Of a stretch of DNA of 11,860 nucleotides, positions 6,511 through 11,860 are shown in pieces; position 1 is the stretch's first letter; every line of letters starts with the position of its first letter. The DNA is from JAKSSE01 sp045597645 (GTDB taxonomy: Bacteria > Bacillota > Clostridia > Lachnospirales > Lachnospiraceae), in contig JAZLKM010000028.1 of NCBI GenBank assembly GCA_045597645.1, positions 1 to 11,860 of the forward strand. The letters run 5' to 3'. The position numbers and the translations under genes are program-made. The notes under the pieces are model-generated. The model saw nothing but the letters and a program-made list of their open reading frames with translations. It was not told the DNA's origin and made no database searches.

Positions 6511-8267
6511 AATGGCCTAACCTTCAACGTAACATTATCACAGCCATTTAATTCAGCAACAGTAAATACGACTCCATCAATCTCTCTTTTTGAACCGCTC
6601 CACAGATCTTCTGCCTCATACTTTGTCGCCGCTTCAAACAATTCTCGCTGCTGCATCTTTTCACCAATGCCTGCCAGTATCATCTCTTTAGTTACTGAAA
6701 AATCACCAGTCATTTTACTCTGACTAGCATTGATAAACGACAGGGCCACACTGCCATCTGATAATGGCTTTGCCAGAATATCTACTCTATCTCCATCAAT
6801 CACGTACTCTGCATCAGGAGCTGTCTCTGATTTGCTGCAATATATACGTTTTGCCTGTACGCCAAGTGAATCCTGATTTAGGTCAATAACCTTTTTATTG
6901 GAAATAATATTATATATATCATCCCCCAGCTTGACCCTTCTAAGGTCCAGTCCCAGCATGAGCGGCGAATTCATCATGCACCACATGGTCATATGGGTTT
7001 TACACATAGTTATATCAAGACCATTCATTCCAATCATCAGCATATCCGGATCGTTCCATCCTTTGGAAAGTCCTGCAAACTCATCCATTATAACGGCCTT
7101 GTTATACTGAGCTATGACACTTGTAGTATAATCGCTATTCCATTTACCATTTCCCGGGTCCCCATCAGAGCCAACCTGAAACGTAATATCATTCAATATC
7201 CTCCAGGAATCCGCCACCTTGTATGCCCAGTTCTGCGGCTGAGTTTTCCCCCATTCGCAGGCAGAAAAAATAATATCGTTATCTGGTGCATAGTCATTCA
7301 GTTCTTTTAGCAGCGTTCCATACGAGCCGAGAGTATTCTCCTGACGTCTATGATTCATCAGCCGAATTGTATTTTTTCCTTTGTTTAAGCATACCAACGC
7401 CACCTCTGACCAAGCAAATACCTCCTTGCCTTCTGTTGGGCAAAGGAAATCATCATAGACAAGAGAGGCGTCATCATTTATCGCGATTTGAAGCAGGCCA
7501 CCAACGCCTTCCTCTTCACCAGTTGCATAGCAAGTAGACAGCCTATACTCCCCATCTTCAGGGACTTCAATATCAAAATGAAGCTCACTGCTTTGCACTC
7601 CAACAGGAGTCCTCTCCGGGCCTGTTCCATCGTATGTCCCTATCATCGTTACATACTCACCTGTCTTTTCGGCTCGGTCTCCAACTATAACGCCATGCTT
7701 GACAGCGGAATATTCCCTGCTTATACCACTGCCTTCTATGCGAATCCCCTTAATGTTTGGGGCATACACATACTTTGCATTTGTAGGATCCGAAAACGTA
7801 GCATTGTCCCACAAATAATAGCAGTTATCCACCTTAAGAAAATCAACGCCCCAGTCAACATAGGTTTTCGCATCTTCCTTTTCATGTCCACATGTTCCAA
7901 CCGCCGCCCCAGCACATAGATTAGTTCCTATATCATTGTACATTCCGAATTTAAGTCCCTTGCCATGGATATAATCCGCCAGTGCCCTAAATCCGCTCGG
8001 GAATTTTTTCTCTTCGTTTGAAAGCTTTCCTCCAACACGCTCCGGCTTATAGCAGCCATCATCTAAAACAACATATTTATAGCCCAGTTTGTCAAGGCCC
8101 AATGATACTATGGCATCGGCCATGCATTTTGTCAGCGCCTCTGTATTTCCGCTTCCAAAAGCATTCCAGCTATTCCATCCCATTGCAGGCAAGCTGTTCT
8201 TCTTTTTATTATGGAGCACTTTACCATCGTCAAATGAATCATATTGATATATAGGTGACTTTACCAT
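6507..8267 (-). CDS. Glycoside hydrolase family 27 enzyme (alpha-galactosidase-like) with inserted domain
   Basis: This retaining glycosidase carries clear GH27 hallmarks. Residue numbers here are counted from the longer start at 8285: MGWNSWN at 35-41, VVLDDG at 72-77, KFGMYNDIG at 112-120, HEKEDAKTYVDWGVDFLKVDNC with nucleophile D153, CEWG at 343-346, DSWRILNDI with acid/base D366, and WNDPDML at 410-416. Between the two catalytic aspartates lies an extra block at about residues 172-330 that reads as a beta-sandwich, carbohydrate-binding-module-like domain (VPEDGEYRLSTCYATG, KGKNTIRLMNHR). A C-terminal beta domain follows to residue 592. There is no signal peptide, so it acts on imported sugar. 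I place the start at 8267, codon 7 of the longer frame, because AAGGAG lies exactly 6 nt before that ATG. The family mostly holds alpha-galactosidases and alpha-N-acetylgalactosaminidases, but also beta-L-arabinopyranosidases, so the specificity is open. Confidence 0.9.
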   Translation of the reverse strand: MVKSPIYQYDSFDDGKVLHNKKKNSLPAMGWNSWNAFGSGNTEALTKCMADAIVSLGLDKLGYKYVVLDDGCYKPERVGGKLSNEEKKFPSGFRALADYIHGKGLKFGMYNDIGTNLCAGAAVGTCGHEKEDAKTYVDWGVDFLKVDNCYYLWDNATFSDPTNAKYVYAPNIKGIRIEGSGISREYSAVKHGVIVGDRAEKTGEYVTMIGTYDGTGPERTPVGVQSSELHFDIEVPEDGEYRLSTCYATGEEEGVGGLLQIAINDDASLVYDDFLCPTEGKEVFAWSEVALVCLNKGKNTIRLMNHRRQENTLGSYGTLLKELNDYAPDNDIIFSACEWGKTQPQNWAYKVADSWRILNDITFQVGSDGDPGNGKWNSDYTTSVIAQYNKAVIMDEFAGLSKGWNDPDMLMIGMNGLDITMCKTHMTMWCMMNSPLMLGLDLRRVKLGDDIYNIISNKKVIDLNQDSLGVQAKRIYCSKSETAPDAEYVIDGDRVDILAKPLSDGSVALSFINASQSKMTGDFSVTKEMILAGIGEKMQQRELFEAATKYEAEDLWSGSKREIDGVVFTVAELNGCDNVTLKVRPL

Positions 8268-8273
8268 CTCATT

Positions 8274-8279
8274 CTCCTT
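8274..8279 (-). promoter_or_regulatory. Ribosome binding site that fixes the GH27 start
   Basis: AAGGAG on the minus strand is 6 nt before the ATG at 8267. The alternative upstream ATG at 8285 has only a weak GTAGG before it and would place this strong site inside the coding frame. Confidence 0.75.
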
Positions 8280-8311
8280 AACCATGTTGCCTACATTTAA
8301 GCTTCAATTAA

Positions 8312-9493
8312 CTATCTATACTTCTTTCGAATATAAAACAACGAAATCACCAAAACGATAGGAAAACCAATTCCTGCTAATACACCTGATTGCAAATCAT
8401 TTGCAGCTTTTTCAGATACAGTTCCTATAATGGCAGGTCCCATAGCTCCACCTAAATCTCCTGCAAGTGCAAGAAGTGCAAACATTGCTGTACCTCCAGT
8501 TGGAAGTATCTGTGAAGAAATACTAATAGAACCTGGCCACATTATACCTACAGAAAATCCGCACATTGCACATCCTATTAAACCTACTAATGGAATGCCT
8601 GCCAGGCCTGCAACAAGATAGCATACAAGACACATTACTCCCGATGCCATCATAAAGATCGTCAAATCAACTTTTTCACCAAATTTTCCATAAAGCAATC
8701 TGCTAATTCCCATAAAAACTGCAAAACCCAGGGGGCCTGCCAAGTCACCTACAGTTTTGGATACGTGCAATGCCGATTCAGCAAATGCAGATGCCCATTG
8801 TCCCATTGCTATTTCTGAAGAACCCGCACAAATCATAAGGACAATAAAAATCCAGAACGCTTTTGTTTTGAACAGCTCTAGCATAGTCATGCTTTTACCG
8901 TCTTCAACCAGCGACTCTATAGGACAGGTTGCAAAATTGTAAATGTTATAAAGCGGTATGATAGACCATATAAGTGCCATTACTTTCCAATTTTCTATGC
9001 CAAAAATTGCAAAGAAAAGCGTTGAAATAAGTACCACACCAACCCATCCCCAGCAATAAAAGGAATGAAGCAGGCTCATCATTGCATCCTTATTCTTAAA
9101 GGGGCATGCTTCTACAATCGGACTAACCAGCACTTCCGTCAATCCGCTTCCTATAGCGTATATAAAAACACATACAATGATTCCGTAAAATGGCACCGGC
9201 AACAATTCCGGTAAAACAGCTAGTCCCGCAAGTCCAAGTCCTGATGTAATCTCTGCAGCAATAACACATGCTCTGTATCCCAGTTTATCTACTATTCCGG
9301 CACATAAGAAATCAACTACCAACTGGGTAACGAAGAAACAGGTTGATACAGCCGCAAGCATACTAAAGGATATTCCATAGGTATTGTGAAATGTTATAAA
9401 CAAAAGTGGTACAAAGTTAGCACATATAGCCTGTGTTACAAATCCTAAATAGCATGCGAGCTGTGTCTTTTTGTAATTTTTCTTTACTTCCAT
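8312..9493 (-). CDS. Major facilitator superfamily permease, probably sugar
   Basis: This 393-residue membrane protein has about twelve hydrophobic segments in two halves, joined near residues 195-210 by a charged cytoplasmic loop (VEDGKSMTMLELFKTKAF). The loop after the second segment carries the MFS motif in the form GIVDKLGYR at about residues 66-74, and the second half repeats it as ISRLLYGKFGEKVD. The overall pattern recalls fucose-permease-like MFS carriers of Clostridia. It lies 44 bp upstream of the GH27 gene and starts one base after the stop of a truncated DUF1349-like frame, with no good ribosome site of its own, so it was probably translated by coupling to that lost gene. In context it may import a mono- or disaccharide or export a product. 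The substrate is unknown. Confidence 0.87.
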   Translation of the reverse strand: MEVKKNYKKTQLACYLGFVTQAICANFVPLLFITFHNTYGISFSMLAAVSTCFFVTQLVVDFLCAGIVDKLGYRACVIAAEITSGLGLAGLAVLPELLPVPFYGIIVCVFIYAIGSGLTEVLVSPIVEACPFKNKDAMMSLLHSFYCWGWVGVVLISTLFFAIFGIENWKVMALIWSIIPLYNIYNFATCPIESLVEDGKSMTMLELFKTKAFWIFIVLMICAGSSEIAMGQWASAFAESALHVSKTVGDLAGPLGFAVFMGISRLLYGKFGEKVDLTIFMMASGVMCLVCYLVAGLAGIPLVGLIGCAMCGFSVGIMWPGSISISSQILPTGGTAMFALLALAGDLGGAMGPAIIGTVSEKAANDLQSGVLAGIGFPIVLVISLFYIRKKYR

Positions 9494-9494
9494 T

Positions 9495-9638
9495 TTATTC
9501 GCCAGTTCTGATATCCTTTACAGTTTTGCTTTCAATAGAAAGATTCTCATAGATTCTGTCTCCGCCCTGACCTGTTGGAGCCTGGGCAAGTAACCCTACC
9601 CTTACGGATTCAGCATCTTTCTTGAGCTTCCGAGCTAC
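9495..9638 (-). pseudogene. C-terminal remnant of a DUF1349-like (ConA-lectin-fold) protein gene
   Basis: This 47-codon open frame on the minus strand has no usable start codon and is bounded upstream by an in-frame TAG at 9639-9641. Its translation contains VRVGLLAQAPTGQGG followed by ENLSIESKTVKDIRTGE, which looks like the C-terminal end of a DUF1349-type beta-sandwich protein, where a G-x-x-A-x-S/A-P-x-G strand precedes the final strand. Full-length members are about 200 residues, so roughly three quarters is missing. The frame ends one base before the MFS start (TAA-A-ATG), as expected of an intact operon partner. The missing 5' part is replaced by the ATPase gene region, which suggests that a deletion or insertion cut this gene. 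Family assignment is from memory of the motif; the truncation itself is plain from the sequence. Confidence 0.6.
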
Positions 9639-9653
9639 CTATCACAAATTAAA

Positions 9654-9668
9654 GTGATAAATTATCAC
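9654..9668. repeat. Perfect inverted repeat after the ATPase gene, weak terminator-like
   Basis: GTGATAA-A-TTATCAC is a perfect 7-bp inverted repeat starting 5 bp past the ATPase stop. On the minus strand it is followed by TTTAATTT, so it could form an AU-rich, weak terminator. A further ATCAC at 9641-9645 can pair with its GTGAT. It lies exactly where the truncated lectin frame begins, so it may mark a rearrangement junction. Read-through into the MFS-GH27 genes is likely. Confidence 0.45.
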
Positions 9669-9672
9669 GCCA

Positions 9673-11100
9673 TCATCTAAATAAATCATTCATTGTAATA
9701 GCATTAACAAATGCCCCACTATACTCATTAACAACTAATCCAAATGTAGTAATAAGTGTACTATGAATAGATACCTTTGGTGACACCTTTTCCATCAAAA
9801 CAGATTGTCTGCGTAACAGTTTCGCATAATAATCTTTATCTACTTTGTATGGACCACTATAATACTTTATTTCACACATATTGATCACTTTATCATTTCT
9901 GGTAATTAGGAGATCAATTTGAACACCTTCTGTATCGTCCTCTTTCTTAGACCACGCACCCGCCTCTGTTATTACCGCCGGAATACCAAGTGCATATTTA
10001 ATCTGATCAACATGATTAAAGCATACATTTTCGAAAGCAAATCCTCTCCATGATGAAATTGATGCTGAGGTCGAATTTTGCTGCCAAAACTTTTCATTAT
10101 TCCTCTGTCCTTCGATAAAATGTAGATAAAATATACAGAAGGGATCTATCAATTTATAATGTTCTTCTCTTTTTCCAAACCCAAAAGGAACATATTTAAT
10201 AACAAAATCGCCAGAAATAAGCGCATTTAGGTTTCTAGACAATCTTCCTCCATCAGTAATATTCAATTTCTCAACAATTTCTTTTCGTGTATATCCTGCA
10301 TTTCTTGTGTATAACAGCTTCACTATATTTTTTACAGCTTCAGGATTTACAAACACTGATGAAAACAACTTGTTGTATTCATCTCTTAGCACCGCGTTTT
10401 TATTAAAAAAAAGATTATCTACATTTTGGGCTAAACTCATTTTAGGGTTGACATATCCCATATAAAATGGAATGCCTCCAAAAATCATATAACTCTGAAC
10501 TATATCATAGCGGGACATATTTACATTATATTCCTTATATAATTGTTCACACTCACATAAATTAAAAGGGGCCAATTTCATCTCATATGTGACGCGATTA
10601 TATAATCCCCCATGGTTATTAATCAATTTATCCTGAATCCATGAATTGGCGCTACCGCAAACAATCACCATTATATTTTTTCTATGACACGCCCATGTAT
10701 TCCAAAATGCTTCAAATGCACGAATAAATCCAGATTTAGGAGTATCAAGCCATGGCAATTCATCTAAGAAAACCAGCTGCCTACTTCCATCATCCTTTGC
10801 CAACAAAAATTTTTCTAAAAGAAGAAACGCCTCTAACCAACTGGTCGGCTTTTCACACTTCTCCATTCCTTGAATATCCAAAGAATTATAAAAATGTTCT
10901 AACTGGAGCTTCAACAATCCTTTTGAGTCTTCATCTGCAGGTGAGAGTCCTGCATGTCTAAATGTAATTCTCCCTTCAAAAGTCTCATCAACTAAATATG
11001 TTTTTCCAACTCGTCTTCTTCCATAAATTGCCACCAACTCAGCTTTATTTCTGTTATATATACGGTTAAGTTCTTCACTTTCTTGTTTTCTACCTATCAT
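9673..11100 (-). CDS. AAA+ ATPase with C-terminal DUF234/PD-(D/E)XK nuclease-like domain
   Basis: This 475-residue cytoplasmic protein belongs to the COG1672-type ATPases common in archaea and anaerobic bacteria, whose role is not established. The start fits AGGAG 7 nt upstream. Domains in order: a short N-terminal REQESEEL-like helix in the form GRKQESEEL; Walker A at 27-34 (GRRRVGKT, K33); Walker B LVFLDELPW at 109-117 with D113 and E114; a sensor-1-like VCGSANSW at 148-154; a winged-helix region at about 265-302 (TRKEIVEKLNITDGG); and a C-terminal nuclease-like fold with E357 (GFAFENVC), D396 (IDLLI) and E410-x-K412 (CEIKYY). All of the acidic and lysine positions of a PD-(D/E)XK site appear present. 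It is unrelated in function to the sugar genes, sits next to a truncated gene, and has its own repeat-flanked promoter, all of which point to an acquired accessory gene. It could be a mobile defence, toxin-like or regulatory ATPase. Confidence 0.88.
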   Translation of the reverse strand: MIGRKQESEELNRIYNRNKAELVAIYGRRRVGKTYLVDETFEGRITFRHAGLSPADEDSKGLLKLQLEHFYNSLDIQGMEKCEKPTSWLEAFLLLEKFLLAKDDGSRQLVFLDELPWLDTPKSGFIRAFEAFWNTWACHRKNIMVIVCGSANSWIQDKLINNHGGLYNRVTYEMKLAPFNLCECEQLYKEYNVNMSRYDIVQSYMIFGGIPFYMGYVNPKMSLAQNVDNLFFNKNAVLRDEYNKLFSSVFVNPEAVKNIVKLLYTRNAGYTRKEIVEKLNITDGGRLSRNLNALISGDFVIKYVPFGFGKREEHYKLIDPFCIFYLHFIEGQRNNEKFWQQNSTSASISSWRGFAFENVCFNHVDQIKYALGIPAVITEAGAWSKKEDDTEGVQIDLLITRNDKVINMCEIKYYSGPYKVDKDYYAKLLRRQSVLMEKVSPKVSIHSTLITTFGLVVNEYSGAFVNAITMNDLFR

Positions 11101-11112
11101 ATCATCACTCCT

Positions 11113-11156
11113 AAAGTGGCGGTTAATAGTGTTATTATTTAGTTCACCGCCGTTTT
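11113..11156. repeat. Dyad repeat unit A in the ATPase leader
   Basis: This 44-bp unit has inverted arms: a degenerate AAAGTGGCGGTTAAT on the left and TTCACCGCCGTTTT on the right. It matches unit B at 32 of 44 positions without gaps, with an exact offset of 65 bp. It lies between the predicted transcription start and the ribosome site of the ATPase gene, so it can act as an operator in DNA or as a leader hairpin in RNA. Confidence 0.75.
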
Positions 11157-11162
11157 GTTCAT

Positions 11163-11191
11163 ATTGTACATCAAATTAAAACGGCGGTCAA
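11163..11191 (-). promoter_or_regulatory. Sigma-A promoter of the ATPase gene
   Basis: On the minus strand TTGACC (11186-11191) and TACAAT (11163-11168) are separated by 17 bp, a near-consensus promoter. The -35 element overlaps an arm of dyad unit B, and the -10 element lies in the gap between units A and B, leaving a leader of about 55 nt before the ATG. This layout is typical of tight repressor control. Confidence 0.75.
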
Positions 11192-11221
11192 TGCCATTTT
11201 TCATTGTTTCACCGCCGTTTT
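11178..11221. repeat. Dyad repeat unit B, overlapping the ATPase -35 element
   Basis: The arms AAAACGGCGGT and ACCGCCGTTTT are perfectly complementary over 11 bp, with an additional inner CAATG/CATTG pair. The plus strand continues into a T-run, so the unit also looks like a plus-strand intrinsic terminator, although no plus-strand gene precedes it. With unit A it gives four copies of the same half-site in about 110 bp around one promoter. Confidence 0.8.
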
Positions 11222-11224
11222 TTT

Positions 11225-11637
11225 GTAATATATCTCATTATTTTATATTGAATCAGTAAAATACATTTCACCACTCCACTGTGTGATTAGTGGCTCGGAA
11301 TATAGGAATTTCCTATTATTGCTCTAACATCTTAATTGCCTCATTAACCGATACACATGCTCTACCCAATATATTTCTTATTAATGAGTATGCAGATGCC
11401 ATTAATAGTCTGAAAAAGCCTGAAAATGTAGTATTTCCAAGGCTTTTACCAAAAATAAAACAAATGCGAAAGATGGGACTTGAAGATTTAACCATCTCAA
11501 AAAACATTGAAAAAAGGAGCTTTTCGGCACATCGTTTTTGTTTGTAACCTAGAGTGTAACCCAGTATACTTAATACTTGATAACCAGTAAAAACTAAAAT
11601 GTTTGTGTTCTATTTTGTTAGATTAAACTCAATTTTA
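11225..11637. other. Gene-poor stretch with an ambiguous open frame
   Basis: No confident gene is seen in these 413 bases. A plus-strand frame opens with GTG at 11290 and runs to 11547 (85 residues), containing INEYADAINSLKKPENVVF and a lysine-rich tail. It has no ribosome site and no family I recognise. A 63-residue frame on the opposite strand (11316-11507) is about equally plausible and also lacks a ribosome site. At most one is real, and this may be decayed coding sequence. Bases 11548-11637 are AT-rich with nothing recognisable. Confidence 0.3.
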
Positions 11638-11860
11638 TCACTTCATCCACTCTGCATACAGTTTCAACAATTCCTCTCTGTCTTTTTTCTCCAATAAAAA
11701 TCTATGTTCCTCACCTTGTATCTTTACAAGCAACAGATTATGAATCATCTTATATCTTCCTACTGTCATTTCATCAATATCCTCAAAAGAGCATTCAAAA
11801 TTTTCTTTTCGAATGTTAAGGCTATGTGGCAAAAACTTCATTCCTGTAGGCGCTACAATC
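11638..11860 (-). CDS. C-terminal part of a PH/GRAM-like domain protein, cut by the window edge
   Basis: The minus-strand frame ends at 11638 and has no stop through to the window edge: six more codons (IVAPTG) lie upstream of the internal ATG at 11841. It is therefore probably the tail of a longer protein rather than a complete 67-residue one. The visible part reads MKFLPHSLN, then a strand with CSFEDIDEM, a strand LLLVKIQG, then RFLLEKKDREELLKLY. This order of strands ending in a helix is typical of a small bacterial PH or GRAM-like domain, in which the ISF/EDI segment and the final helix are conserved. No function can be assigned. It faces the same way as the ATPase but is about 540 bp upstream of it. 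Confidence 0.5.
   Translation of the reverse strand, partial: IVAPTGMKFLPHSLNIRKENFECSFEDIDEMTVGRYKMIHNLLLVKIQGEEHRFLLEKKDREELLKLYAEWMK

Noticed and set aside
7488..7919. A 143-codon open frame on the plus strand inside the GH27 gene
   Set aside because: It is wholly antisense to a well-supported GH27 gene, rich in Cys/His/Pro as shadow frames often are, and has no ribosome site or recognisable family.
11113..11224. The ACCGCCGTTTT repeats as a small CRISPR array
   Set aside because: The copies alternate in orientation, are short, have uneven spacing and surround a promoter. They are dyads, not direct repeats with uniform spacers, and no cas gene is present.
11178..11224. Dyad unit B as a dedicated plus-strand terminator
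   Set aside because: The hairpin and T-run fit, but no plus-strand gene precedes it, and its paralogous unit A lacks a comparable T-run. A regulatory dyad explains both copies better.

Overview
The window has a moderately AT-rich composition and strong AGGAG-type ribosome binding sites. It carries a lipoprotein-dependent CUT1-type sugar ABC transporter with no ATPase gene of its own. Together these suggest a Firmicute of the Clostridia, most likely a carbohydrate-degrading Lachnospiraceae (Butyrivibrio/Roseburia-like). That assignment is inference. Every confident gene lies on the minus strand, so transcription runs from high to low coordinates.

Region A (about 11860 to 9640) looks accessory. 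It holds the 3' end of a small PH/GRAM-like gene that runs off the window edge, then about 400 bp with no confident gene. Next comes an AAA+ ATPase with a C-terminal PD-(D/E)XK nuclease-like domain. Its promoter is embedded between two 44-bp dyad repeats built on an ACCGCCGTTTT half-site.

Region B (9638 to 6094) is a sugar-utilisation gene run: a 47-codon C-terminal remnant of a DUF1349-like lectin-fold gene, an MFS permease, a cytoplasmic GH27 glycosidase with a domain inserted between its two catalytic aspartates, and a small orphan S-layer-homology-like protein that overlaps the glycosidase by ATGA. A strong intrinsic terminator ends this run. The accessory ATPase directly abuts the truncated lectin gene, so the original 5' end and promoter of this operon appear to have been lost.

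Region C (about 5985 to 53) is a second unit. A sigma-A promoter with an overlapping LacI-type operator is followed by two ABC permeases and a large substrate-binding lipoprotein, then a strong terminator. A LacI-family regulator and an atypical nucleoside-hydrolase-fold protein come after it. The likely logic is that an oligosaccharide, probably with terminal alpha-galactosyl-type residues, is bound by the lipoprotein and imported, with a shared MsmX-type ATPase encoded elsewhere. It would then be cut in the cytoplasm by the GH27 enzyme, while the LacI regulator senses a product. The roles of the MFS permease, the SLH-like protein and the hydrolase-like protein in this scheme are inferred from neighbourhood only.
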